Below are positions 36,443-49,775 of a stretch of DNA of 64,000 bases, piece after piece (within the stretch, counting starts at the first letter, position 1; every line of letters starts with the position of its first letter). The position numbers were made by a program, and so were the translations under genes. The DNA is taken from the NCBI RefSeq assembly GCF_046630445.1, contig NC_092337.1, positions 191,311,501 through 191,375,500 of the forward strand, given 5' to 3'. Origin of the DNA: Rutidosis leptorrhynchoides. Lineage: Eukaryota > Streptophyta > Magnoliopsida > Asterales > Asteraceae. The notes under the pieces are model-generated. The model was given only the letters and a program-made list of their open reading frames with translations, had not been told where the DNA came from and made no database searches.

Positions 36443-38456
36443 GTGGATAAGTTCGCGTTTCTCATTGATTTTGTCATTATGGATATTGTGGAAGACACGA
36501 AGGTCCCACTCATTCTTGGCAGACCATTCCTGAAAACTGCCAAGGCCGTAATTAATGTGCACGACAAATCATTGAAATTAAGGGTTGGAGGAGAAGAAAT
36601 CACATTCAATGTTGATCGTCTCGTGAGCCATCCTAGAGAAGTAGATGTGAATCTCTCTGGTTCTTTTCAAGAACTCGTCAACGAATACCTGGAAGAAACT
36701 ATGGCTATATGTAGTCAAGATCAAATTTCTAAGGATCTATTTTTTACACCTCCTGAAGGAAATCTCGACAACCATTCCGCCATAAACCTTAGTCAACACA
36801 AATCTCCCCTCTCTAAAAGTAATTTTCTTGGCAAGACTATTCAAATAGCACCACTAGGACAAGGCATTCCTTTACCTCTATTAAGGAGAAGACCGAATGA
36901 AGAAACGGATTTCATTTCGGTATATCAGGAACCCCAGTCAAAGGAGGACTGTAAGGATTTTCCCAAACATACCTTCGAAACTAAAGAAAACGTTTCTGAA
37001 GAGGAATCATTAAGAAGGACAATTTCTAAAAATAAAGAACAGATAGCTTCAGTGACCGCTACTGAAGAATCAGAATTCCAGGAGAAGTATGACTCGTTAG
37101 ACCGAAAGGAGATTGCTAGGATGAAGCCATCTATCGAGGAACCTCCGAAATTGGAGTTAAAGAAGTTACCCGACAATCTGGAGTATGCATTCTTAGAAGG
37201 AGAATCGCAACTCCCTGTAATCATCTCGAAAGACCTCATGCCACAAGAGAAGGCGAAGTTGATTGAAGTTTTGAAATCACATAAGAAGGCAATTGCTTGG
37301 AAGATCTCCGACATAAAAGGGATCAGCCCCAACTATTGCACCCACAAGATTTTCATGGAAGATGATTTCAAACCTTCAGTTCAGAGGCAAAGTAGGGTCA
37401 ACCCTATGATTCAAGAAGTCATCAAGAAAGAAGTAATCAAACTTCTGGATGCCGGTCTGATCTATCCCATATCTGATTCGCCATGGGTTAGTCCTGTTCA
37501 AGTGGTACCCAAAAAGGGAGGGACAACCGTGATTCAAAATGAGAATAATGAGCTTATTCCAACTCGAGAAATCACCGGTTGGAGGGTTTGCATAGATTAT
37601 CGTAAACTAAATGATGCAACCCGAAAAGATCATTTTCCATTACTTTTTATCGATCAAATGTTGGAACGTCTATCAGGAAATGAATACTACTGTTTCCTTG
37701 ACGATTTTTCCAGCCACTTTCAAATTCCCCTCGATCCAAAAGACAAAGAAAAGACAACCTTTACCTGTCCTTATGGAACATTTGCTTATCGACGCATGCC
37801 CTTTGGGCTATGCAATGAGCCAGCTACATTCCAGCGATGCATGATAGCAATATTCCACGACATGATTGAATGTTGTATGGAAGTCTTCATGGATGACTTC
37901 GATCTCAGTCTTTGGTAGTACCTTTGATTCGTGCCTTTTAAACCTTGACAAGATGCTCACCCGGTGCGAAGAGTCAAATTTAGTTCTAAATCGGGAAAAA
38001 TGTCACTTCATGGTTAAAGAAGGGATAGTTTTAGGACATAAGATTTCAAAAGCAGGAATAGAAGTTGATAAGGCTAAGATTGAGACCATTACTGAACTAC
38101 CAGAACCTACCACGGTGAAAACAGTTACTAGTTTCCTTGGACACGCCGTTTTTTACCGACGCTTCATTAAGGATTTTTCAAAGGTCACACCACCTTTCAC
38201 TCATCTCCTAGGAAAGGAAGTCCCGTTTGTCTTCAATGAAGAATGTCGAAAAGCTTTCAACTATCTGAAGGAACAGCTAACACTTGCGCCCATCATGATA
38301 GCTCCCGATTGGAGTTTACCATTTGAAATCATGTGTGATGTGAGTAACTTCATAGTTGGATCTGTGCTTGGACAACGGACAGATAAGCACTTTCATCTAA
38401 TCTATTACGCAAGCAAAACCTTAACCGGAGCTCAAGAGAATTACACTACCACATAA
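36443..38456 (+). pseudogene. pol: ATH1 pol: protease end, RT, RNase H start
   Basis: The first frame (to 37918) has VPLILGRPFLKTAKAVINVH (protease end), a variable linker, then RT from about 37250 (VCIDYRKLNDATRKDHFPLL, YGTFAYRRMPFGLCNEPATF) to the catalytic EVFMDDF, where a frameshift occurs near 37900. The second frame (37866-38456) continues with SVFGSTFDSCLLNLDKMLTR, FLGHAVFYRRFIKDFSKVTP and the RNase H start (FEIMCDVSNFIVGSVLGQR, where the usual catalytic Asp is still present). It is clearly OTA-type RT and is broken exactly at the active site. Confidence 0.87.
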
Positions 38457-39118
38457 AAGGAGCTGCTAGCTATAGTATTCGCCTTCAACAAATTCCGTTT
38501 CTATCTCATCCTGTCCAAAACTACGGTCTATATAGATGATTCAGTCCTCAAATATCTATTCACTAAGCAAGACACGAAACCAAGACTCCTACGATAGATT
38601 TTACTCCTTCAGGAATTCAATATTGAGATTAAAGATAAGAAAGGAGCAGAGAACGTCGTAGCAGACCATCTTAGTCATTTGAAGAACCCAGCGATGGAAA
38701 AACTTGCTGAACAAGATATCAGAGATAAATTTTTGGAAGAACAGCTTATGAGTTTAGGACAAACTCACATAGGATTACAATTTACTGACACTCCTTGGTT
38801 TGCCGACACGGCCAACTACCTAGTTGCCGGAGTACTACAGAAGGAAATGAGCACCACCTGAAGAAGGAAGTTCTTCAGGGATGCCAAGTACTACTACTGG
38901 GAAGATCCTTACTTGTTAAGAATTTCCCTTGATCAGATAATCAGGAGGTGGGTAGATGAAAAACAAGCAGCAGGGATTCTTCACCAATGTCACCATGGAC
39001 CAACTGGAGGTCAACATGGAGCAAAATTAACCGCAAGAAAAATCTACGAATCAGGATTTTATTGGCCGTCTATATTCTGAGATGCGCAAGAGCTTGTAAA
39101 GCGTTGCGATGCATGCCA
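38457..39118 (+). pseudogene. ATH1 RNase H end and integrase zinc finger, decayed
   Basis: Readable across several stops: KELLAIVFAFNKFRFYLI, KKGAENVVADHLSHL, DTPWFADTANYLVAG, CHHGPTGGQHGAKLTARKI, YESGFYWPSIF and VKRCDACQR. The final C..C pair belongs to the HHCC finger. The frame is cut at 39123 by NA2, with AAGGC (39119-39123) as target duplication. Confidence 0.82.
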
Positions 39119-40518
39119 AAGGCTGTAGAGACCCGTCCTAATCCATTTGGACGAAGTCTTCATCAGATGGTCCCATTGCGAGGTTTTGACCTCTATATGC
39201 CATGAATGACTCCATGTAATATCTCTATAATGAGCAAATACACAGCGGAAGATTTCTTTCATACCTGAGAATAAACATGCTTTAAAGTGTCGACCAAAAG
39301 GTTGGTGAGTTCATAGGTTTATCATAAAACAATAAAATTTATCATTTTGATAGACCACAAGATTTAAATGCTGCATGGTACAAATGAGCCCGAATCATAT
39401 ACCCACCTGTAATGTACATGCGATATCTTTTAAATACAGTACACCTTTCTTGTGTATGAAACCATTTTTCATAAATCTTAGTAATCGTACACATATCTCG
39501 TACACAAAAACTAATACACATAACCTGTGTATAAAAAATCATTCTCTCGATACATAACATTCACATCAATTGGTGGCAATTATCATGTCCACATAATTCA
39601 ACGGTGGCAATTATCATGTCCACATAATTCAATGGTGGCAATTATCATGTCCACATAATTCAATGGTGGCAATTATCATGTCCACATAATTCAATGGTGG
39701 CAATTATCATGTCCACATAATTCATTAATAATCCGCAGAACTTCTGTCTGCATAATAATTCATTCGAGGAATGTTTTGCTTGTATCTATCTCGTCAAATA
39801 TTTATAAAAGCATTTCATGTATTCGCAGTTCAAAATATATTTCAAAAGCATTTAATGAAGCAGTTATAAAATCAGCGCATTTATTCTCAGTCCAAATATG
39901 TAAAGAGTAAAAGGGAATCAAATGAAATCACTATATTATATTTTGTAGTAAAAATATGCACACGACGATACTGAACAATGCAAGGTTGGCCACAGATTCA
40001 CGAACCTATACCAGTTGCATATATATTAACACATATCCCATTTAATCAACTAAGTTTATTTATATTAAAATTAGTATTTTTTTAAGCATAATTATTCTTA
40101 TAATAAATATATGATATATAATTTAATTAAAGTTCTATCAATATAAATGGTAATATATTAGTTAAAAACATTTTAGTATGTAATATTAGTTGACTTGTAA
40201 TATATTTTTATATAGATAACATTTGTTTGTTAAAGATAATAATTATAATAATACTAAAAATAATAATAGTAATGATATTAATAAAAATGATAATACTTTT
40301 AATAATAATAATGATAATTCTAATAAAAAATTGCTACGATAATAATAATAATAAAAGTAATAAAAATAATGGTAATAATAATGATAATAATGTTAGTAAT
40401 GATAATAAAAAATAATAATACTTATAATGATAATGAAAACGATAATTTTATTAAAAATACTTTTGTTAATAATAATAATTTCAAAAATGATTATTTTAAG
40501 GATAATACTAATAAGAAT

Positions 40519-40560
<42 letters not shown>

Positions 40561-40575
40561 CCTAATGCTCATTTT

Positions 40576-40598
40576 TGTAGTGACCCGAACTTTTCCAT

Positions 40599-40692
<94 letters not shown>

Positions 40693-43600
40693 TGAAATTG
40701 TTATTTACATGATTAAATATTTCCAACATGTTAATCAATCAAACTTGTTAAGACTTGATTAATTGAAATATGTTTCATATAGACAATTGACCACCCAAGT
40801 TGACCGGTGATTCACGAACGTTAAAACTTGTAAAAACTATATGATGACATATATATGGATATATATATATATATATAGTTAACATGATACTATGATAAGT
40901 AAACATATCATTAAGTATATTAACAATGAACTACATATGTAAAAACAAGACTACTAACTTAATGATTTTTAAACGAGACATATATGTAATGATTATCGTT
41001 GTAAAGACATTTAATGTATATATATCATATTAAGAGATATTCATACATGATAATATCATGATAATATAATAATTTAAAATCTCATTTGATATTATAAACA
41101 TTGGGTTAACAACATTTAACAAGATCATTAACCTAAAGGTTTCAAAACAACACTTACATGTAATGACTAACGATGACTTAACGACTCAGTTAAAATGTAT
41201 ATACATGTAGTGTTTTAATATGTATTTATACACTTTTGAAAGAATTCAATATACTTATCAAAATACTTCTACTTAACAAAAATGCTTACAATTACATCCT
41301 CGTTCAGTTTCATCAACAATTCTACTCGTATGCACCCGTATTCGTACTCGTACAATACACAGCTTTTAGATGTATGTACTATGGGTATATACACTCCAAT
41401 GATCAGCTCTTAGCAGCCCATGTGAGTCACCTAACACATGTGGGAACCATCATTTGGAAACTAGCATGATATCTCATAAAATTACAAAAATATGAGTAAT
41501 CATTCATGACTTATTTACATGAAAACAAAATTACATATCCTTTATATCTAATCCATACACCAACGACCAAAAACACCTACAAATACTTTCATTCTTCAAT
41601 TTTCTTCATCTAATTGATCTCTCTCAAGTTCTATCTTCAAGTTCTAAGTGTTCTTTATATATTCTACAAGTTCTAGTTACATAAAATCAAGAATACTTTC
41701 AAGTTTGCTAGCTCACTTCCAATCTTGTAAGGTGATCATCCAACCTCAAGAAATCTTTATTTCTTACAGTATGTTATTATTCTAATACAAGGTAATAATC
41801 ATATTCAAACTTTGGTTCAATTTCTATAACTATAACAATCTTATTTCAAGTGATGATCTTACTTGAACTTATTTTCGTGTCATGATTCTGCTTCAAGAAC
41901 TTCGAGCCATCCAAGGATCCGTTGAAGCTAGATCTATTTTTTTTCTTTTCCAGTAGGTTTATCCAAGGAACTTAAGGTAGTAATGATGTTCATAACATCA
42001 TTCGATTCATACATATAAAACTATCTTATTCGAAGGTTTAAACTTGTAATCACTAGAACATAGTTTAGTTAATTCTAAACTTGTTCGCAAACAAAAGTTA
42101 ATCCTTCTAACTTGACTTTTAAAATCAACTAAACACATGTTCTATATCTATATTATATGCTAACTTAATGATTTAAAACCTGGAAACACGAAAAACACCG
42201 TAAAACCGGATTTACGCCGTCGTAGTAACACCGCGGGCTATTTTGGGTTAGTTAATTAAAAACTATGATAAACTTTGATTTAACAGTTGTTATTTTCAGA
42301 AAATGATTTTTATTATGAACATGAAACTATATCCAAAAATTATGGTTAAACTCAAAGTGGAAGTATGTTTTCTAAAATGGTCATCTAGACGTCGTTTTTT
42401 TGACTGAAATGACTACCTTTACAAAAACGACTTGTAACTTATTTTTTCGACTTTAAACCTATACTTTTTCTGTTTAGATTCATAAAATAGAGTTCAATAT
42501 GAAACCATAGCAATTTGATTCACTCAAAACGGATTTAAAATGAAGAAGTTATGGGTAAAACAAGATTGGATAATTTTTCTCATTTTAGCTACGTGAAAAT
42601 TGGTAACAAATCTATTCCAACCATAACTTAATCAACTTGTATTGTATATTATGTAATCTTGAGATACCATAGACACGTATACAATGTTTTGACCTATCAT
42701 GTCGACACATCTATATATATTTCGAAACAACCATAGACAGTCTATATGTGAATGTTGGAGTTAGCTATACATGGTTGAGGTTGATTCCAAAATATATATA
42801 GTTTGAGTTGTGATCAATAATGAGATACGTATACACTGGGTCTTGGATTGATTCAAGATAATATTTATCGATTTATTTCTGTACATCTAACTGTGGACAA
42901 CTAGTTGTAGGTTACTAACGAAGACAGCTGACTTAATAAACTTAAAACATCAAAATATATTAAAAGTGTTGTAAATATATTTTGAACATACTTTGATATA
43001 TATGTATATATTGTTATAGGTTCGTGAATCAACCAGTGGCCAAGTCTTACTTCCCGACGAAGTAAAAATCTGTGAAAGTGAGTTATAGTCCCACTTTTAA
43101 AATCTAATATTTTTGGGATGAGAATACATGCAGGTTTTATAAATGATTTACAAAATAGACACAAGTACGTGAAACTACATTCTATGGTTGAATTATCGAA
43201 ATCGAATATGCCCCTTTTTATTAAGTCTGGTAATCTAAGAATTAGGGAACAGACACCCAATTGACGTGAATCCTAAAGATAGATCTATTAGGCCTAACAA
43301 ACCCCATCCAAAGTACCGGATGCTTTAGTACTTCGAAATTTATATCATATCCGAAGGGTGTCCCGGAATGATGGGTATATTCTTATATATATGCATCTTG
43401 TTAATGTCGGTTACCAGGTGTTCACCATATGAATGATTTTTATCTCTATGTATGGGATGTGTATTGAAATATGAAATCTTGTGGTCTATTATTATGATTT
43501 GATATATATAGGTTAAACCTATAACTCACCAACATTTTTGTTGACGTTTTAAGCATGTTTATTCTCAGGTGATTATTAAGAGCTTCCGCTGTCGCATACT

Positions 43601-43911
43601 TAAATAAGGACGAGATTTGGAGTCCATGCTTGTATAATATTGTGTAAAAACTGCATTCAAGAAACTTATTTTGTTGTAACATATTTGTATTGTAAACCAT
43701 TATGTAATGGTCGTGTGTAATCAGGATATTTTAGATTATCATTATTTGATAATCTACGTAAAGCTTTTTAAACCTTTATTGATGAAATAAAAGTTATGGT
43801 TTGTTTTAAAATGAATGCAGTCTTTGAAAAACGTCTCATATAGAGGTCAAAACCTCGCAACGAAATCAATTAATATGGAACATTTTTAATCAATAAGAAT
43901 GGGACATTTCA
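40576..43911 (+). mobile_element. Solo LTR (TEK/NA-related family) inside NA2
   Basis: 3336 bp, TGTAGTGACCCGAAC to GGGACATTTCA, flanked by perfect ATTTT (40571-40575 and 43912-43916). The uninterrupted site is seen at 51225-51240 in the other NA2 LTR. It carries the conserved hairpin GAGGT-CAAA-ACCTC at 43843-43856, 55 bases from its end, and stretches resembling the TEK LTR (ATAGTCCCACTTTTAAA, GGGATGAGAATACATG). A (TA)n run lies at 40602-40688. No internal region, so it arose by LTR-LTR recombination. Confidence 0.92.
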
Positions 43912-43917
43912 ATTTTA

Positions 43918-44046
<129 letters not shown>

Positions 44047-47000
44047 GTAATAATAGTTATAATAATAATGGTAACAGTAATACTACCTCAAAGAAGTATC
44101 CCTTAAAGAAAAAATGCCAAAGTCCGGTTTGAACCCGCGACGTCCCGCTACACCGATAATATTCTTAATTCTATATAACCCGTGTATTTCTATTTTCGTC
44201 TTCATAACACAAAACCCAAATATATCTTCATCATCAATCTTTTTATCATTATATTACCATCATCAAATCATACACTATCATTTATTAAACCTATCATTTC
44301 TATCATCGTCATTCGTTTTGATCAACATCACCAAACCGTTATTATCACATCATCACAATCGAACGCTTATCATCACCATGATTAACTTAAACTATCATCA
44401 TAAAACTACATCATGTTAATCATTATCATATACTATAATCATCATAACCATGATCATAATCATACTCCTGCTCATAGTCACCGTCATAATTAAAATCGCG
44501 TAATTATCATTATCTATCCTATCATCGTGTGTTATATCATCATACCTATCATTATCATCATACCCATTATATTATAATTCGATTATTATCATTACTAAAT
44601 CATCAATATAACCTAATCGTAAATCATATTCATCGTTCATCTCGGTCATCTAACATCACCATCGTATATCATACCTATTTATACCATCATTATTCATAAA
44701 TCATGATCATCATCGTCATGATCATTCACGGCATCATGCATCTAATATCTTCATCGAATATTCACATCAATACCTTAAGACCTAAACAATTAGAAACCCT
44801 CGTATGTTTTAACTTCCCCAACGATTATTGTCTACCAAACTCGCTGTATAAACATTTCGGCCCAAAGAAAAATGTAGCAGCCCATAATGGGAGTCCATGA
44901 TCTAAAAATAACTTAGAATATGGCTTAACAATTCACGGCCCAAGTAGTTTTTGATGTGCAGACCCATTCACGAACAAAAGAGAGAAAGAAAGAAAAAAAT
45001 ATCGATAACCATCATAACCTCGTTCATTATAATATCATCATTATTATCCTAATCATACCTAACCATCCTCATCCATTACTTTATGTACTACCCTTTATTT
45101 TAATCAACAAGTGTAACTTTCAGCCAAAAAGGAGGAGCAATAGCATCTTATAAATGGCAATCACTTTCAAAATGCAATATCAATAATTGATCAAATTGCA
45201 GTATAAATAACCGAAAGACATAACAAGGTTTGAGATGGTTTCGTTCAAAACAAAAAAAATACGGCTGTTGCAGGTATGAAAAAGGTTAACATGATGGTTG
45301 TTTTTTGAATATAAAGAGAACGAGAATAGCAGTGAGCTGTAGCAGTGGTGTTTTGTTTGCAGGTTGTTTGTGGTTTGATCCTATCAGAAACAGGAGTAAA
45401 GAGATATTGAGTAGTAGTTACAAAGTTGTGGTCATGGTTATTTGTCAGAAACGATGTAAACAGAAAGGTGGTAATAGCAGCTTCGAAGTAGCAGCAGGTA
45501 TGGGTTTATAAAGAAGAAGAAGAAGAGAGAAATAAGAGAGATGGAAGAGGTGGTTCAACGGTGGTGAAGGTGGTGGATGTAATTAGGTTTAATCATTTGA
45601 AACAGGAAAAGGAAAAGAAGCACGAATAAGTGGGGATGTTTGAGTTCACGAAGTAATAAGCAAGAATCATAAAAATATGGCAGGTGAGTTTGGTTTCGTT
45701 TGTTAACTGCAACAGTGACTAGTTTGGTTATTGTGGTGGTGTTTAATCAAGGTGGAAGGTGGTTTTATGGGTTCATGTAGTAAAACAGAAACCGTAAGCA
45801 ATATGTATCAATTTAAGGTGGTCTGAGGTGGTTTTTATTTTAAGAGAGATAGATAGAGACAAAGGTGGTTAAATTTGTTTTAGATGGTGTCATGGAGCTA
45901 TGATGGTGGTTCAAAGTGTCTTCCGTTTCCGTTTGAAGGTGATCACGGTGTCGGTTCATCAAGAAGAAAATAAAAGGTATGTATATATCTATTATGTATG
46001 TGTGTTTCATTTATCTCTCTGTAAGTCTAAACTCTTGTATATATCTATCCTATGATCTTATATGTACATATTTATATGAATATAGTATATATGTAATGAT
46101 TATAATAATGTAAATCGAATAATTGAATTTGTAACTTGATATGATCGATTTGTTTGCATTGTGAAGGGATTTGGACGTGTAACAAGAATCAGACAGGAAG
46201 GACAGAAGATTTCAACCATGAAGAAAAAGGATCGGAAAAACAATTTAACAGACAGTGAAAGCTAACACTTTTCGTACAAATTTTATGTTTCTTTATTTTC
46301 TGATAAAAGCGAATACATATAATTGATATCGATGGTGGAAGAACTCGAAGGACTTCTTCCAATATGAAGAGATTGGCGATTGTTTTCTAGCCAAAAGAAA
46401 TGTCGACACAGAATTATGATAAGAGCAAGAAGACAGAAAAAAAATGGAGCTGAGAGTAATAGCAAATTGATTCGTACAAGTTACAGATATCTAGCCGACA
46501 AATTAACCAGTTTAGATAATGATAGGGAAACTGATTTTAATTCCTATATGTATAAATACGTAATTATCTGTATTTTATATATATCAATGTATTTTGTATA
46601 TGTATATGTATTTATATATATCTGCATTTATATACCTGTTCATATAACTGTATATGTATGTATATATATAATTGGTAAATTTTGATAATTAACAAGTATA
46701 AATATATTAATACTATTAATAATACCAATAATATTACTAATAGTAATAATAGTATTTTTTGATAAAGAGATTAGTAATAATAAATAATAATATGATAATA
46801 AATTTAATTAATAAAAGGATAATAATAATCTTATTAATGATAATAATAATACTACTAGTTATATTACTATTAATATTATGAATGATAATAATAATATTAA
46901 TAATAACGATATAATATTTTATACATATCAAATTTCATTTTTATATAATAATATTATTAATACTGATGTTAACATTAATATTTATTTTAAGGTAAGTAAT

Positions 47001-47369
47001 ACTAGTATAGCAATTATATTTTAACTTATAAGTAATTTTACTATGTTTATATTCCATATTATTAACTATGTAATATTTAACTACTATATAATAACATATA
47101 TTGATTATTTATATCTTATATATATTATATTATACATATAAAAATAGTTATACAGGAAAATCATATATATTTATATATATTTATTTACATATTTATTTAC
47201 AAATAAATTGTTCGTGAATCGTCGGGAATGGTCGAAGTTAAATGAATGCAAGAAAACAATTCAAAACTTTTGAGACTCAACATTACAGACTTTGTTTATC
47301 GTTTCAAAATATATTAAATCGTATCGAGAGTTTGGTTTAAAATTTGACGAAAATTTCTGGGTCATTACA

Positions 47370-48875
47370 GTACCTACAAGAAATTTCGTCCCGAAATTTG
47401 AGTGGTGATAGTTGGAATTGAAATCGAGAATGTTTTAGTACCAAATTTTGAACTCAGATTCTTAATAGAAAGATTTTAGTCGTCTAAGAAGGTTTCATCG
47501 AAGAAGAAAATGATAAGATTAGAGATTTTCTTCGAGATTGATATGTAGATAGTTTCATGAATGCCCTTCTCGAGTCAAGTTCAGTTTCATGATGAATTCG
47601 AATCAAGTAACATGGTTCATGATGAATATAAGTCAAGTAACATGGCTCGTGATGATAATAAGGTTGATCAAGCATTACGATCATCACATTTGATTAGAAC
47701 TTCCACATGACTTACTGTAATATAATCACATTGATTAAGTGTCATTATATTACATTAACTCATGCTTTCATTCAAATATTACTCTAAAATATCAAAGGAT
47801 TTAAAACTTCAGGGTTTCACTGAGATTTAGAAATCAAAATAGTTTTCGATATGATATACAAAGATTTGAATGAAGGCGAAAATAATTTACGAATGTGAAT
47901 GATATAAGGATTTCTTCAGGATGTTGAGGATATTTATAATGAAGGAAAATATAATGATATCAAGGAATATTGAATTTATTTATAATGAGGAAAAAAGATT
48001 TCAATCTTTTTCCGAGCTTTTCCAACGTACCATTAGGTTATTATCGAACTTCTGTCTTCTAAGACTTTCAACCGTTTATACTGCTTCATAAGTATTCTCA
48101 TATCTGAATAATTGGTTACCAATCCGAGGTGTTTTTCAAGAATTTTGAAGGGATTGAATGAAGATGGTAATTGTCAATATACAAATGATGTTTAAGATAA
48201 AATCAAGTGGCAAACTTGAGGAAAAATATTTAACTGTAGTAGATGTAACCTATTAACGATATTTTAAATCAAAATGTGTTATAATTAATATTTCCTACTC
48301 TTTTAAAAATTTCTAATTGTCCAAGGTTAGTATAGGTTAGTTAATTAATTGGTTACTAATAAATTTTTCTTTTGTCCATTATTTTCTTCATTATGCCACT
48401 TGTCACATCTTGACTTGGATTCTGATCGGTCAAAATCCGAATCTAAAATTGAATTTGAATAAAAATACTTGTTCTTCGGTGAACGGATACGTATATGTGT
48501 AGATTTGGGCAGTATTATTAATGAGTGTTGAATCTGAATTGAAGAATATACAGTGTAACTTATTAATGTGAAAACTAAATATTCCTCGGGTATTACCTAC
48601 CCGTTAAAATATTTTTACCATTAACAGTTTGTACAAAAGAACTTTTAATTACAATCTTTATGAAAAATATATATACATATATATTTTCTTCAAATGTAAT
48701 CATGGATTTAATGAGTTAATATAATATTAAACTCATTTAATTTACCGTTTGAACTAGAATACATAATCTTTAAAACATTAGAGATTACGTAATCGCCATG
48801 TAGAACGAAGATAAATGACGTAGAACGATATGTAGAATGAAAATAATTGATGTAGAATAAGATGTTGAACGAAGG
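47370..48875 (-). other. NA2 internal region, non-coding
   Basis: Purine-tract region at the left (minus strand GGGACGAAATTTCTTGTAGGTAC). Patches are homologous to NA1 (AAGAATTTTGAAGGGATTGA near 48137). The internal purine-tract-like motif lies inverted at 48584-48607 (CTCGGGTATTACCTACCCG). No gag or pol trace and nothing else recognised. Confidence 0.6.
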
Positions 48876-49397
48876 TTATGCTCGAGGTATAGATTGTGAT
48901 GTTGAGGCTTGTGATATTGAGGCTTGGGTTGTTGATGGTACTGTTACTGAGGTTGGTGCAGTAGACGTAAGTCTATCTTCCAAATTGCATACTGTATTTT
49001 CCAGAGACTTCATTCTTTCTTCAACCCTAGCACGAAGCTCCCTGACTTCTTCCACTAACCCTACTTGATTAGTAGTTGGGAGTAGAGGTTGAATCACCAA
49101 CATAACTCTATGAAGTCGTTCTTGGAGGCGAAATATTCTGGCAAAGAATGTGAAAATGGTATTGCGAATTGGTTGTCCGATGAGTGCATCAAGTTCTCCG
49201 ATGTCAGGAGGTAAGTTTGGTTCGCGGTAGGGTTCTCCCTCTTCATTTCTCCAGCGTGTGAGTATGTCTCGAACCCATCCCCATTTCCTCCAGAAAGAAG
49301 TATAGTCAACCAGTCGGGGCACTTCGGTCACACTGCTTTCAGAGTTTTCAGAATCGCCTTCGGAACTATAGGAACTCGAACTTTGTGCAGGATCCAT
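48876..49397 (-). CDS. NA2 sole ORF: homologue of the NA1 protein (WGWVR motif)
   Basis: 173 residues from ATG at 49397. Ser/Glu-rich start (MDPAQSSSSYSSEGDSENSE), then KWGWVRDILTRWRNEEGEPY, ELDALIGQPIRNTIFTFFAR, a coiled-coil-like part (VEEVRELRARVEERMKSLEN) and a Ser/Thr-rich tail. It is homologous to 28495-28956 over almost its whole length. The frame has stayed open in both despite strong divergence, which suggests the protein was under selection while the elements were active. About 365 bases separate it from the primer site. No known family recognised. Confidence 0.65.
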   Translation of the reverse strand: MDPAQSSSSYSSEGDSENSESSVTEVPRLVDYTSFWRKWGWVRDILTRWRNEEGEPYREPNLPPDIGELDALIGQPIRNTIFTFFARIFRLQERLHRVMLVIQPLLPTTNQVGLVEEVRELRARVEERMKSLENTVCNLEDRLTSTAPTSVTVPSTTQASISQASTSQSIPRA

Positions 49398-49775
49398 CTT
49401 ACACGGTCAGTTAGAGGGTTCTCGGTATGAAATGATTTTTGGATATCTGATGATATTCTATTTACATAGAATACCTATATTTAGTATAAAAGATCCCGTA
49501 GATTACAAAGGGAATTAAGGAAACTTGTCAGACAAGGTCTAATGTGATGGAATATGAATTCGTCTGTACACCATCTATGCAATAATTGCAATAAGATGTG
49601 TCGAGACTGAAAATGATAAGTAGACATTTTTTGACAAGGAATGATATGCGAAACTTTTGACATGCAGACAAGGTCCAATTCTAGACTCATTAATGTATCC
49701 TAACAACTAGTAGGTCGAAGTCCAGACTCACTAATGCAAGACATGGTTCGCTAAGACCACCAATCTAATACCACC
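49398..49775 (-). promoter_or_regulatory. NA2 leader and degenerate primer-binding site
   Basis: The minus strand reads TGGTATTAGATTGG beside the 5' LTR (plus 49760-49773), a decayed Met-type site, then GGTCTTAGCGAACCATGTCT and TGCATTAGTGAGTCTGGACT, homologous to the TEK and NA1 leaders. Confidence 0.75.

Noticed and set aside
44114-44150. A complete tRNA gene
   Set aside because: Only a T-arm-like piece is present; I could not fit an acceptor stem, D arm or anticodon arm around it.
44114-44419. A 96-101-residue ORF found at both 44114 and 51412
   Set aside because: It is conserved only because the two NA2 LTRs are copies. It lies antisense to the element, is built from ATC-rich simple sequence and has no domain.
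45230-46460. Captured host gene with exon-intron look on the plus strand of the NA2 LTR (GCAGG, AAAGGTATGTAT)
   Set aside because: I could not join any open frames into a recognisable protein, and the same sequence in the other LTR carries small indels. I see no more than GGTGG-rich LTR sequence.
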